Positions 16,888 to 25,749 of a DNA stretch of 64,000 nt are shown piece by piece; position 1 is the stretch's first letter; each line of letters starts with the position of its first letter. Made by a program: the position numbers and the translations under genes. The stretch lies in contig JAILAT010000047.1 in the NCBI GenBank assembly GCA_024681475.1, positions 1 to 64,000 of the forward strand, read 5' to 3'. Under the pieces are notes generated by a model. It did not search any database. It saw only the letters and a list, made by a program, of their open reading frames with translations, and was not told where the DNA came from. The DNA is from Bacteroidales bacterium. GTDB taxonomy: Bacteria > Bacteroidota > Bacteroidia > Bacteroidales > P3.

Positions 16888-18087
16888 TTACTTGCCGTTC
16901 ACCAGGTTGTAGGTGTCGCTGGCAATGACATACTCCTCGTCGGTGGTGACCACGACGGTAGCGACCTTAGAGTCGGGCGTGGAGATAATCTTGTCGTCGC
17001 CCATGACGGTATCCTGCAGTGCCATGTCGACCTTGATGCCGAGGCACTCGAGGCCTTCGAGGATAGGATGGCGCATGAACCAGGCGTTCTCGCCGATGCC
17101 GCCGGTGAAGAGCAGCAGGTCGCAGCCGCCCATCTCAGCCATATAGCCACCGATGTAGCGTTTCACGCGCTGGGCGAACATGTCGAAAGCGTAGGTGGCA
17201 CGCTCGTCGCCAGCGTCGCGGCCGGCACGGATGTCGCGCATATCCTGCTTGTCGCCGCTGATGCCGATGAGGCCGCTCTGCTTGTAAAGCAGCTTGGTGA
17301 GCTCCTTGGAGGTGAAGCCCTGATCCATGAGATAGAGAATCACGCCGGGGTCCACATCACCGCAGCGGCTACCCATCAGGAGGCCTTCGAGGGCGGTCAT
17401 ACCCATGGTGGTGTCGAAACTCTTGCCATGGTCGATGGCGGCGATAGAGGCACCGCTGCCGAGGTGGCAGGAGATGATTTTCAGGTCGTTCCAGTCGCGG
17501 CCTATCATCTTGGCAGCCTTCTCGGCAACGAACTTATGGCTGGTGCCGTGGAAGCCGTAGCGACGGATGCCGTATTTCTCATACATCTCGTAGGGAAGAC
17601 CATAGAGATAGCTCTTGGGGGGCATGGTGGCGTGGAAAGCCGTGTCGAAGACGACAGACTGGGGCACGCCGGGGAGCACTTCGCGCATGGCGTAGATACC
17701 TGCCAGGTTGCCAGGAGTGTGGAGCGGAGCCAGATGCTCAAGACTCTTGATTTTCTCGATGACCTCGTCGGTCACCAGACAGCTGGCTTTGAACAGCTCG
17801 CCGCCGTGGGCCACGCGGTTGCCGACAGCCGACACCTCTTTGATGTCGGAGATGACGCCGATTTTCGGGTCGGTCAAAGCGCGGAGAACAATCTTGATAC
17901 CAGCCGTATGGTCAGGAATGGGAAGCTGCTCGTAGTGCTTCTCACCTCTGTACTTGTGGGTGAATTCTCCCATCTCCAAACCGATACGTTCCAAAAGGCC
18001 CTTGGCCATCACTTGCGCGTTGTTATCCATGTCAATCAGCTGATACTTGATGGACGAACTGCCGCAATTCAACACTAATATTTTCAT
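16888..18087 (-). CDS. ackA: Acetate kinase
   Basis: 399 residues. AckA interconverts acetyl phosphate plus ADP and acetate plus ATP. Family motifs are visible: LVLNCGSSSIKYQL at the N-terminus, HGGELF, FDTAFHATMP, RYGFHGTSHKF, CHLGSGAS, GMTALEGLLMGSRCGDVDP and FTGGIGENA. The usual partner pta is not adjacent. A TATCTTTG box lies 65 nt upstream on the same strand. Confidence 0.96.
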   Translation of the reverse strand: MKILVLNCGSSSIKYQLIDMDNNAQVMAKGLLERIGLEMGEFTHKYRGEKHYEQLPIPDHTAGIKIVLRALTDPKIGVISDIKEVSAVGNRVAHGGELFKASCLVTDEVIEKIKSLEHLAPLHTPGNLAGIYAMREVLPGVPQSVVFDTAFHATMPPKSYLYGLPYEMYEKYGIRRYGFHGTSHKFVAEKAAKMIGRDWNDLKIISCHLGSGASIAAIDHGKSFDTTMGMTALEGLLMGSRCGDVDPGVILYLMDQGFTSKELTKLLYKQSGLIGISGDKQDMRDIRAGRDAGDERATYAFDMFAQRVKRYIGGYMAEMGGCDLLLFTGGIGENAWFMRHPILEGLECLGIKVDMALQDTVMGDDKIISTPDSKVATVVVTTDEEYVIASDTYNLVNGK

Positions 18088-18151
18088 TTTTATTATCTAT
18101 TTATATGATTATTATTTGTTTACATAACATTGGGCATTTCTTACCCGATTT

Positions 18152-18159
18152 CAAAGATA
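18152..18159 (-). promoter_or_regulatory. -7 box TATCTTTG for ackA
   Basis: The reverse complement of CAAAGATA. The 319-nt gap 18088-18406 otherwise holds a GC-rich island of about 110 bp (18200-18310) with short inverted repeats (GGCGCCAC...GTGACGCC) in AT-rich DNA. No gene is seen in the island. Confidence 0.6.
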
Positions 18160-18354
18160 CGAAAAAAAATTGAAGCCCCAGATTTTTTAACAAAAAAGAT
18201 TGACCCCCATCAACACCAACGACATTGCCCGCCACATCCCCCATGGCGTGCATAGCCGCCCGGGAAACGCCGATTGGCGCCACTCCGCGCGGTGACGCCA
18301 TGTTAAAAATAGCCAAAATAACAACTAATTGGGCGACGATTGGAAAAAAAGTCG

Positions 18355-18362
18355 TAGTTTTG
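18355..18362 (+). promoter_or_regulatory. -7 box TAGTTTTG for the 18407 lipoprotein
   Basis: TAGTTTTG followed by CA, with TTGG at 18340-18343 upstream, 45 nt before the start codon. Confidence 0.65.
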
Positions 18363-18406
18363 CATCGTAATTAAACAATAATCAAATCATTAAAAAAACT
18401 TATAAC

Positions 18407-18832
18407 ATGAAGAAAAACATTTTATTAGCCCTTGTCGCCGTCGTGACGATGATCTTTTCGGGCTGCAGCAAAGAATTTGAATTGTCGGGAACCAAATGGG
18501 AAGCCAACTACAACAACACCTTCAACTATATGGATTATCCTGGTACCATCGCCATGAACATGACTTTGACCTTCAAGGATGTCAGCAACTACACCATTAC
18601 CGCCACCGGTGAGGTGACCATCATGGATCAGACCCAAAACATGGAAGAGGATACCACTGAAGGCACCTACACTTTCGACGGTGTCAACGGCATGTTCGAC
18701 GACGAGCAGCTCTTCACCTACAACGAGAAGAACAAGACCATCACCACCATCATTGACCTTGGCGACGATCCCGACGACACCGCTATTTTCGGCGCAAATC
18801 AGATCACCCTGGTTTTCAAACAGGTGAAATAA
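18407..18832 (+). CDS. Small lipoprotein, lipocalin-like
   Basis: 141 residues. A lipoprotein signal peptide ends in FSGC, with Cys at residue 21. The rest looks beta-rich: LSGTKWEANYN starts like lipocalin-type small lipoproteins of Bacteroidales, followed by alternating strands (MTLTFKDVSNYTITATGEVTI, GTYTFDGVNGMF, QITLVFKQ). Function unknown. Its terminator plus 24 bp of flank recur after the broken lipoprotein at 21356, so the two loci are related by duplication. Confidence 0.8.
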   Translation: MKKNILLALVAVVTMIFSGCSKEFELSGTKWEANYNNTFNYMDYPGTIAMNMTLTFKDVSNYTITATGEVTIMDQTQNMEEDTTEGTYTFDGVNGMFDDEQLFTYNEKNKTITTIIDLGDDPDDTAIFGANQITLVFKQVK

Positions 18833-18854
18833 TTGTCCAAGAGACAGAAATGAA

Positions 18855-18880
18855 TAGGGCCGCCCCGCGGGGCGGCCCTA
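18855..18880 (+). terminator. Terminator, copy 1 of a duplicated module
   Basis: The palindrome TAGGGCCGCCCC-GC-GGGGCGGCCCTA is followed by TTTTCG. The hairpin and the following TTTTCGTTGTCGGCAAGCGC recur at 21921. Confidence 0.85.
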
Positions 18881-19089
18881 TTTTCGTTGTCGGCAAGCGC
18901 TTGAGTCCCTCTGCTGTTTGCCTGTGGCCTTGCACCTGCTGATTGGAGCTGCCATCTCATGCTCTATACAACTCGGTTTCTGTATTTATATTGTTGAATA
19001 TTTGACATTTAATCATTAGTTGTCACCTTGGTTGGCAAAAAAATACACCTTGATGTAGTTTTTGGGAATAATTATGCGTTATTATAATT

Positions 19090-19556
19090 GTGAAACTGAA
19101 GGATCCTTTTGAAATATTGTTGCACCGCTACAACGGACTTCTGTTCACGCTTTGCCGTCATTTTAGCCGGAAAGGCGTTGAGGTTGATGATTTGTTGCAG
19201 GATGCGAGTGTGGCATTGTGGCGCGACAGCGAGCGACTACTGTCCTTGTCGGCAGGCCCGCAGCAGGCTGCGCTGGTGGGCGCATAAGCCGCATTGCTAT
19301 GATTGATACACTTCGGCGCACCCGCGAACTCGACTCCCTGTCGGATGAGTATGACAGGGAAGCCGACGACCGCAACTTGATCAACGAGTTGCACGAACGA
19401 ATAGAGCTCCTCGACGAGCCTGACCGTTCAATTGTAAAACTGCAGCTCGAGGGCTACAACTACGAGGAGATTGCCGAGAGGACCGGCTTGATGGTGAAGA
19501 ATGTAAGTGTGCGACTGGTGCGAGTGAAAAATAGTTTGAGAAGTTACTTTTTATAA
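19090..19556 (+). pseudogene. ECF sigma-70 factor with a -1 frameshift
   Basis: Two frames together encode one ECF sigma factor of about 155 residues. The first part (GTG start at 19090) has region 2 features (FEILLHRYNGLLFTLCRHF, VEVDDLLQDASVALWRD). The second, in another frame from about 19275, has ISRIAMIDTLRR and a region 4 helix-turn-helix (LDEPDRSIVKLQLEGYNYEEIAERTGL, NVSVRLVRVKNSLRSYF). At 19272-19282 the text reads CTGGTGGGCGC; one extra T (CTGGTGTGGCGC) would restore LVWRISR, the expected region 2.4 sequence. The first frame instead stops at 19285-19287. The gene is therefore broken by a one-base deletion, or the assembly has an error there. An anti-sigma-like membrane protein follows. 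Confidence 0.85.
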
Positions 19557-19566
19557 AAGACACAAT

Positions 19567-19842
19567 ATGAAACGAACAATGACCAATGATGAGTTTGACC
19601 GACTATGGCAGCGCGCCGAGGTGGAAGGCTACGCCGCCAAGTTGTCGCAGGAATACCCTGCATGGCGCGCTAAGCAACGCCGCAATTCGGGTTTTGCGGT
19701 TGTCGTGGCCGTGATGATGGTTGTGGCGATACCGATGCTTATGCCCCACCACGACGGCTACGGCAAGGTGTACTGTAACCGCAGCAACACTGCCGAAGCA
19801 GAATGGGTCAGCCTCACATCGGAAATACTGATGACTGTTTAA
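19567..19842 (+). CDS. Short single-pass membrane protein, possible anti-sigma factor
   Basis: 91 residues starting 10 nt after the sigma factor stop. A charged N-terminal part (MTNDEFDRLWQRAEVEGYAAKLSQEYPAW) precedes one membrane helix (SGFAVVVAVMMVVAIPML) and a short C-terminal tail. Position behind an ECF sigma gene and this topology suggest regulation of that sigma factor, but no zinc anti-sigma motif (HxxxCxxC) is seen. With the sigma gene frameshifted, it may have lost its partner. Confidence 0.65.
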   Translation: MKRTMTNDEFDRLWQRAEVEGYAAKLSQEYPAWRAKQRRNSGFAVVVAVMMVVAIPMLMPHHDGYGKVYCNRSNTAEAEWVSLTSEILMTV

Positions 19843-19852
19843 AAGAATGTAT

Positions 19853-20281
19853 ATGAAACGTTTTCTACTGATATTAACAGCTCTTCTGCAAGTGGCGATG
19901 TTCGTCGGATGCTCGTCGAAGGCAGAGGAACAGCCCGGAGAGATATACCGCAAGTATGCTTCGTGGCCCGGCCTGGCAGTCGCACAGGTGACCGATTTCG
20001 AGTTGTGCGACACGGTGAGCGTCGATGTGGTGATGCTCATTGCCGACAACGACAGCGCATGGCAGCAGATAGTCGCCGAGTTCGACATACGAAGCGACAG
20101 TGGCTCGACATCGTGGCTGGCACCGATCGACCAACCGTCGACACACACGTCGTGGGACGACAACCCGGTGCTGCGCGTGGTGGCTATGCCCGAGCGCCAC
20201 ACGGTGGGCATATACCGTATCGACAATGAAGAGCAGTACGATGCCCTTGTGGATTACCAATTGAACAACTTACACAAATAA
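19853..20281 (+). CDS. Lipoprotein of unknown function in the sigma locus
   Basis: 142 residues from the ATG at 19853 (MKRFLLILTALLQVAMFVGC); an ATG at 19847 adds two residues. The lipobox is FVGC, with Cys at residue 20. The mature part holds no recognised domain; it includes LIADNDSAWQQIVAEF and several TSW motifs. It starts 10 nt after the membrane protein and ends 12 nt before the next lipoprotein, so sigma, membrane protein and both lipoproteins look like one operon. Confidence 0.75.
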   Translation: MKRFLLILTALLQVAMFVGCSSKAEEQPGEIYRKYASWPGLAVAQVTDFELCDTVSVDVVMLIADNDSAWQQIVAEFDIRSDSGSTSWLAPIDQPSTHTSWDDNPVLRVVAMPERHTVGIYRIDNEEQYDALVDYQLNNLHK

Positions 20282-20293
20282 ATAATAAAAGAG

Positions 20294-21256
20294 ATGAACA
20301 GGATATTCAAATTATTCGCTTTGGTGCTGGCCGTTGCCGGCCTCGTCGCCTGCGAGGAAAAAGATAACAAACCGATACAAAATAATACTGCAGAACGTAC
20401 AATAATCTATGCCGTCGGCGACCAAGAAGCACATCGCACCGTGAATGACGACAACGAATGGGACGCCCTACTCGAGAGTTTCTGCGACTATGCAATGTCG
20501 GGCGAACAAGTGGCCTTCTATAGCCTCGGCAACCACAACGCTGTGGCGTCGAAGGAGGCTCCGTCGATCAGCACCTCCGACCGTAACGAACTGAAGCGCT
20601 GGATGAAGGCTATGGAGAAAGAGGGAAAGACTGTCAGCGTGAGCTATGACGACCGTACAGGCACGTGGAACGGCGTAGCATACATGACCATACCGATTGC
20701 GCACGAGGACTACAATTGCTATACCGGCCTGCTTACCTGCGTAGAGATGCCTATCGGCGATTACGGCATGGTGACCACAGCCCTTGTGCCGGCGCTGCAA
20801 ATCAGCGACGACACGCTGCTGGTGCTCGAAAAAAACGGATATACTATGCTGTGCGGCAGCAATTATGAAAGCGGTGACACTATGACCCTCTGCGGCACCA
20901 TAGAGACACGCCAGCTGGACGACGGCACTGAGTATCTTGTGCTCAACCTGACGTCGGTCAGCGAGAGTGCTATAGCCAACGTATGGGAACTGACCTATAT
21001 CCAGAGCTCTCTTAACTCTACACAGAACACTGGTGACGTCTATAATTTTAGCGACGATGGCACCGCGACCCGTACCAGTGATGGCACCACCGAAAGCGGC
21101 ACCTGGAGCATCGATGCCGACGGCATCCTTTGCTGCACCCTGCTCCCCGGAGAGGGATGCTGGAGCATCAACTGGGTCTCGCCCCAGACAATGATCATCT
21201 CTCAGATAGACAACACTAACTATACTGTAATTCAGTTCGAAAGACACAACAACTAA
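20294..21256 (+). CDS. Lipoprotein with C-terminal lipocalin-like domain
   Basis: 320 residues. Signal peptide with lipobox LVAC (Cys at residue 20). The N-terminal two thirds have no recognised motif (a run around IIYAVGDQEAHRTVNDDNEWDALLE resembles the preceding lipoprotein's C-terminal NEEQYDALVDY). The last 90 residues read as a lipocalin-type sheet: NVWELTYIQ, DVYNFSDDGTATRTS, ESGTWSIDADGILCCTL, TMIISQIDN. Predicted to be attached to a membrane facing the periplasm or the surface. Role unknown. Confidence 0.78.
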   Translation: MNRIFKLFALVLAVAGLVACEEKDNKPIQNNTAERTIIYAVGDQEAHRTVNDDNEWDALLESFCDYAMSGEQVAFYSLGNHNAVASKEAPSISTSDRNELKRWMKAMEKEGKTVSVSYDDRTGTWNGVAYMTIPIAHEDYNCYTGLLTCVEMPIGDYGMVTTALVPALQISDDTLLVLEKNGYTMLCGSNYESGDTMTLCGTIETRQLDDGTEYLVLNLTSVSESAIANVWELTYIQSSLNSTQNTGDVYNFSDDGTATRTSDGTTESGTWSIDADGILCCTLLPGEGCWSINWVSPQTMIISQIDNTNYTVIQFERHNN

Positions 21257-21355
21257 AAAAAAATTTCCACTCCTTGTAGTTTTTTGACGTCTTCTTACGC
21301 TCTTATAAGTGAAAACAATCAAATCAAAACTAATAAAATTTAAACAATCACTAAA

Positions 21356-21892
21356 ATGAAGAAAAACATCATTATTGTTGCCATCGCAACCTTAGCAATC
21401 GCAATGAACGCTTGTCAGAAAGAGGAAAACATCGTTACCCCTGGCAACGAAACTACCAACCCGAGAGTATAGACCACCTCCGACCTGCACAACACCGACT
21501 GGAACAGCAGCGTCAGCCTGGCCGACTTCCTCACCATAACCGGCTTCAACGTGGGATGCGTCGACAGCATCGACGATGCCATTATTGAATCCTACCTGAA
21601 CTTTGACGGCACCTATGCCCACTTCACCTTCTCGCAGAATGTCGAAATCTGGGGTATGGACAACAACAACCAGATGCAGCAGATGCAGGGCATTAACTAT
21701 GATTATTCATACGACGGCACCACACATACCGGTTATCTCGTAGGTCAGGACGATGACGGTAACCCTGCAAACCTCACCTTCACCTATGACGACAACGCCG
21801 ACGCCATCACCTTCGTAATCCCCCTCTATCTGGCCGAGGACACCGCAAACGTAATCAACTTCCCCTTGATTTACAACCGTGTCAACCAATAG
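21356..21892 (+). pseudogene. Lipoprotein gene with an in-frame TAG
   Basis: A start at 21356 gives MKKNIIIVAIATLAIAMNAC, a lipoprotein signal peptide with Cys at residue 20. The frame runs to codon 38, hits TAG at 21470-21472, then stays open in the same frame to 21892 (178 codons in all). The downstream part continues sensibly (TTSDLHNTDWNSSVSLADFL, ESYLNFDGTYAHFTFS, HTGYLVGQDDDG, TFVIPLYLAEDT) and ends like a beta-rich small lipoprotein. A CAG-to-TAG change explains it best. TAG is a normal stop elsewhere in the window, so a changed genetic code is unlikely. Confidence 0.8.
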
Positions 21893-21920
21893 TCAAAACG
21901 TTGTTTAATTGAAATAATGA

Positions 21921-21948
21921 ACAGGGCCGCCCCATGGGGCGGCCCTGT
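21921..21948 (+). terminator. Terminator, copy 2 of a duplicated module
   Basis: ACAGGGCCGCCCC-AT-GGGGCGGCCCTGT followed by TTTTCG. Beyond the stem it matches the copy at 18855 for about 24 bp. It also lies at the end of the converging arginase-like gene. Confidence 0.85.
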
Positions 21949-21968
21949 TTTCGTTGTCGGCAAGCGCT

Positions 21969-23156
21969 TCAGTTCACTCGCTGATAGTATTTCTGCCAGA
22001 GTTCGGGGACTTCGTTACGGGCGGCTTGTTGATAGTCGGCATAGGTGCAGGGCACCAGCATGTGGCGCTGGTACTGCTCGCGCTGCTCGCCGAAATAGGG
22101 CACCTCCATCCACCAGCGGTCGCTCTTCTTGCTTTTGTAGAAAGATATCTCCATGAGGGTGTCGCCGCTGTGCCCGTCGGATAGACTGACAATGAAACGG
22201 TTGTAGTTCTGCTTGTCGCGGTAGGGGAAGTCGGCCATGCGGAAGAAGAATCCCTCGATGAAGTACCAGATGGCGTGGGCAATGAGGTGCGCCGTCTGGC
22301 CACGGTGGTCATAGAGGGGGTTGTACTCATAGAAACCTATGGTGCTGAGCTTGTCGCTGACGCCGGCGAAGCGTGCCAGACGGCATAGCTCCTCGCCATA
22401 GAAGCCGTGGGGCGAGCCTTCGGCCTGGCCAGGGGCATCGGTGAGACGCACACTGCCGATGTCGACGGAGACCATGTCGGCGGCACGCACCAGGGTTTCG
22501 GCACGCTCCATATCGCTCTGGATGACACCCAGACGATAGGTGTCGAAATTGAGTTCGTCCATGAGTTTCACCAGCTCTTCGCCACAAAAATAGGTCTGAT
22601 AGCCGATGTTGGAGAAATAGAAAAGATAGTTGGGCTGCTGCTGCACGACATGGCTGAGCCAGTTGGTGGAGGTGAGCCGGTCGCCGCCACCGATGTCGAA
22701 ACGCGAGTCGATGCTGGCGATATTGATGACACGTCCCAACACCTCATAAGCCTTGTAGCAAGCCAGCGAGAGGTGCTGCCCGCCGCCCAGGACGATGACA
22801 GTGATGTTGCGTTCCATCAACTTGTACATCACCTCGGTGACAGCAAAAAGGGTGTCGTCGGGCGTAGCGCCGGCTGTGAGGTTGCCGAGGTCCACCATCT
22901 TGAACTGCTTGACGGGACGCGCCAAACGATAGAGGTAGTGGCGTATCTCGTCGGGAGCTTCGCGGCAGCCCTGGTTGGCGCCGCAGCCCGAGTCGTCGCA
23001 GACACCGATGAGTGCCAGCGTGGCACCCTCGAGCGAGGGAAAGTCGCCTTCATGGCTATAGATGTTGGTGTGGGAACCTATGGTTTCGCAGTAGTCGTCG
23101 TTGCCGAAGTTCAGTGCTTCGGGGCCTACTGGCTGAAAATATGCGCTTAAATCCAT
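21969..23156 (-). CDS. Arginase-superfamily protein lacking the usual metal ligands
   Basis: 395 residues of the ureohydrolase fold. The motif positions can be found but their metal-binding residues are changed: LGGGQHLSL instead of GGDHS, IASIDSRFD instead of DAHxD, and VSVDIGSVRLTDAPG instead of SxDxDxxDP. Bacteroidetes carry a family of such arginase or formimidoylglutamase-like proteins; with these changes a binuclear Mn site seems impossible, so it is probably not an arginase. It is the last gene of the leftward run, 40 nt after nadK. Confidence 0.75.
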   Translation of the reverse strand: MDLSAYFQPVGPEALNFGNDDYCETIGSHTNIYSHEGDFPSLEGATLALIGVCDDSGCGANQGCREAPDEIRHYLYRLARPVKQFKMVDLGNLTAGATPDDTLFAVTEVMYKLMERNITVIVLGGGQHLSLACYKAYEVLGRVINIASIDSRFDIGGGDRLTSTNWLSHVVQQQPNYLFYFSNIGYQTYFCGEELVKLMDELNFDTYRLGVIQSDMERAETLVRAADMVSVDIGSVRLTDAPGQAEGSPHGFYGEELCRLARFAGVSDKLSTIGFYEYNPLYDHRGQTAHLIAHAIWYFIEGFFFRMADFPYRDKQNYNRFIVSLSDGHSGDTLMEISFYKSKKSDRWWMEVPYFGEQREQYQRHMLVPCTYADYQQAARNEVPELWQKYYQRVN

Positions 23157-23196
23157 ATATTTCTGTTTTTTTTATGTTATCAATAACCTGTCTGCT

Positions 23197-24021
23197 CTAC
23201 ATACCCCACATCAGTTTCTCGCGGATGGCGGAGAAGAAGTTCTGGTGCTCGATACGCACCAGCTGAGTGTGGTAGGAAGCCTTGGTGATGCCTATCTCGC
23301 AACCGCCGGTGAGCGTGAATGTGCTGGAGTCGACACCCAGCGTGAACGGCACGCCGCTCTCCTCGACACGCAAGATGATGTGCACACTGTCGCTGAGCAC
23401 CACAGGGCGCTGTGTGAGGGTGTGGGCTGCGATGGGCGTCAGCACCAGACCGCCGGAGCCCGGTGCCAAGATGGGGCCGCCACAGCTCAGCGAATAGGCC
23501 GTGGAGCCCGTGGGCGTAGCCACGATGAGGCCGTCGGCGGCATAGGTGGCCACGGCGTCGCCATCCACCTCCACCTGCGTGTGCAGCAAGGGGCTGCTGT
23601 CGGTGCGGTGCAGATACACCTCGTTGAGCGCCGAGAGACGCATGGCGTTGCCCTCGTCGGACACGCTGCCTTTCTGCCCCAGACGCGCCGTCACCTCCAG
23701 CATGGTGCGCTGCTCGATGGTGTAGCGCTTGTCGCGCAGGCAGTCGGCCAGCTTTCCGATGTCGTCGCGGCCGGCAGTAGTGAGGAATCCCAGATGGCCA
23801 AAATTGATGCCCACCACGGGGATGCCGCGCTGTCCGATGAGATGTACGGCATTGAGCAGCGTGCCGTCGCCGCCAATGGAGATAAGGATGTCGATGGGCT
23901 CATGTTGCCAATCGTCGACCACCTCGATGCCACGTGCCTGCAGGGCCTTGACCAGCAATTCTTTGCCGGTCATGTGTTCGGTGGTCTGGTGTCGTGTGTG
24001 TATTGCGGTTCTCATTGTCAC
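23197..24021 (-). CDS. nadK: NAD kinase
   Basis: 274 residues. It phosphorylates NAD to NADP in the cytoplasm. The signature ISIGGDGTLLNAV is at about residues 47-59, followed by GINFGHLGFLT, the LNEVYLHR segment and the conserved ADGLIVATPTGSTAYSLSCGGPI. The N-terminal region is short, with only 46 residues before the GGDGT motif, so the first strand of the fold may be reduced; the chosen start 15 nt after the upstream gene is reasonable. Confidence 0.93.
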   Translation of the reverse strand: MTMRTAIHTRHQTTEHMTGKELLVKALQARGIEVVDDWQHEPIDILISIGGDGTLLNAVHLIGQRGIPVVGINFGHLGFLTTAGRDDIGKLADCLRDKRYTIEQRTMLEVTARLGQKGSVSDEGNAMRLSALNEVYLHRTDSSPLLHTQVEVDGDAVATYAADGLIVATPTGSTAYSLSCGGPILAPGSGGLVLTPIAAHTLTQRPVVLSDSVHIILRVEESGVPFTLGVDSSTFTLTGGCEIGITKASYHTQLVRIEHQNFFSAIREKLMWGM

Positions 24022-24036
24022 TGGTTTTATTACATG

Positions 24037-25749
24037 TCAGCGCAGCAGCAGCACTGTGCCGGTCGTCTTCTGCGTGGTGCCGTCGTTCTGACGGTATGTT
24101 ATCTGGTATACGTATACTCCTTGCGGCATGGGGTGCCCTCCTGCCGTGCCATCCCACGAGGCCATGGGGTCGCTGGTGGAAAACAGCTGATTGCCGCGAC
24201 GGTCATAGACCATGAAGCGGTAGTCCACCGCGTCGACATAGGCGAAGACGGGGCCAAAACTGTTGTTGGCACTTTCCGCTGGGGTGAAGACGTTGGGCAG
24301 CCACATGTTGGTGCGGGGGCTGAAGGTCACTGCCGCACTCTGCAGCGTGTCGTCGCGCTGCCACTGCGAGTTGGCGGCTTCCCTGGCCACCACCTTGTAG
24401 AGGCGGGCACCGCCCAAAGCGTCGATGACCAGCGGCAGCTCTGTCGTCGCCGTGATGCCTTCTGCCTGCCAGAACGGCTCTTCAATACCGCGGCTCAGCA
24501 CGGTGTAGCTTGTCGTGCCACTCCATCCGTCGTAGGCATTCCAGTGCAGCACAGCGTCGCTGCCCATGCCCTCAATCTCGGCACGCAGCGTGGAGGCCCG
24601 TTGGCTTTGGCGTCCGTCGCCGCCACAGCCGTCGTCCACGCCGATCCAATAGGTGTAGCCATGCTCGCGCGGCGTCGCGCTGTGGTCGGTCCAGGCAATT
24701 GTGCCGTCGCCCGAGGCATGCACGTTGGTCACCACGGCGGTGCCGCTGGCGTCGGTCTGGCGGTAGATCCTATAGTCGTTCTGGGCAAAAGCAGGGTCGG
24801 TCTGCGCCACGAGCGTCACCGCTGTGGCGTCGTCGTCCACCGACACTTTGCGCATATAGAGATAGTCGGGACCCGCGATGGTGGAGAACACCACCTCGGC
24901 ACGGTTTGAGAGTACCCGCGGCATAGGGCCACCCACGGGGATGGCCTCGACAGTCACCGCCACACGCTGCGACTGGCTGCCGGCGTCGAATTCGGCATGC
25001 AGTTCATCGCCAGCGTTCACCTGCGCCACACGCACTGCGGCGCCGCCATCTTCGCTGGCCCACACGTCGTAGCGCAACACACCGCCAGGCATCTCGTGGT
25101 AGACATTCCATTGCACCGTCACATGGTGGCTGCACGTCTCGTTCTGGCAGTGCACCACGATGTTGTTGCACGACTCAGTCAGCGCGCTGGTCTGCCGGCA
25201 CGAGTCGAAGGCGCAGATGCGGAAATGGTATTCTGTCGTCACGTCGTAGTTTGCTGGCGAATAGTGGGTAATCTCACGCCCGAACACCGTGTCGATAGCC
25301 ATGCTCGGCGTGCCTTCGCACACCAGATAACCCATAATGTCGGTGTCCGCGCTGGCCTCCCAGTGCAGCAGGATGGTCTGCGAGACCTCGTCGACGGTCA
25401 CCACGCCCCATTCGGCGGGCGCCGTGGGTTCATTGTCGTCGACGTAGACAGCCACATTCCCGCTATCGATGCCTTGCACCACCTTGTAGCGCACCGTGTC
25501 GCCGCACACGCAACGTGCCAGGTGGTCGGTGTAGTGGCCTCCTGTCACGGTGCCCAGCGAGACGGCTGTGGAAGAAGGATATTGCCGAAAGAGTGTCGCC
25601 GTGCCGCCGCCCATGGCGGTCCAGTCCAGCTGCACGGTGCGGCCGTCGAGCACGGTGGCCTGCATCGGTATCGTGTCGGCGCGTGCCGCCGTCAGCGTCG
25701 TCAGCAGCAACGCCACAGCCAGCATGCACTTCAGCATTGTCGCTCTCAT
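24037..25749 (-). CDS. Fn3-repeat protein with T9SS type B (gliding-motility type) sorting domain
   Basis: 570 residues from the ATG at 25749, which overlaps the stop of the ABC transporter gene as ATGA; the frame is open 14 codons further, but coupling supports this start. A signal peptide (MLKCMLAVALLLTTLTAARA) precedes several Fn3-like repeats (VQLDWTAMGGGTATLFR, ILLHWEASADTDIMGYLV, VTVQWNVYHEMPGG, AVLHWNAYDGWSG). The C-terminus is a type B sorting domain (LPNVFTPAESANNSF, FMVYDRRGNQLF, GVYVYQITY). It is predicted to be secreted by T9SS. Why it is coupled to an exporter gene is unknown. Confidence 0.85.
   Translation of the reverse strand: MRATMLKCMLAVALLLTTLTAARADTIPMQATVLDGRTVQLDWTAMGGGTATLFRQYPSSTAVSLGTVTGGHYTDHLARCVCGDTVRYKVVQGIDSGNVAVYVDDNEPTAPAEWGVVTVDEVSQTILLHWEASADTDIMGYLVCEGTPSMAIDTVFGREITHYSPANYDVTTEYHFRICAFDSCRQTSALTESCNNIVVHCQNETCSHHVTVQWNVYHEMPGGVLRYDVWASEDGGAAVRVAQVNAGDELHAEFDAGSQSQRVAVTVEAIPVGGPMPRVLSNRAEVVFSTIAGPDYLYMRKVSVDDDATAVTLVAQTDPAFAQNDYRIYRQTDASGTAVVTNVHASGDGTIAWTDHSATPREHGYTYWIGVDDGCGGDGRQSQRASTLRAEIEGMGSDAVLHWNAYDGWSGTTSYTVLSRGIEEPFWQAEGITATTELPLVIDALGGARLYKVVAREAANSQWQRDDTLQSAAVTFSPRTNMWLPNVFTPAESANNSFGPVFAYVDAVDYRFMVYDRRGNQLFSTSDPMASWDGTAGGHPMPQGVYVYQITYRQNDGTTQKTTGTVLLLR

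Noticed and set aside
21470..21472. Reassigned TAG codon
   Set aside because: Other sure genes in the window (for example ribBA, B3 and the first cargo gene) end in TAG.
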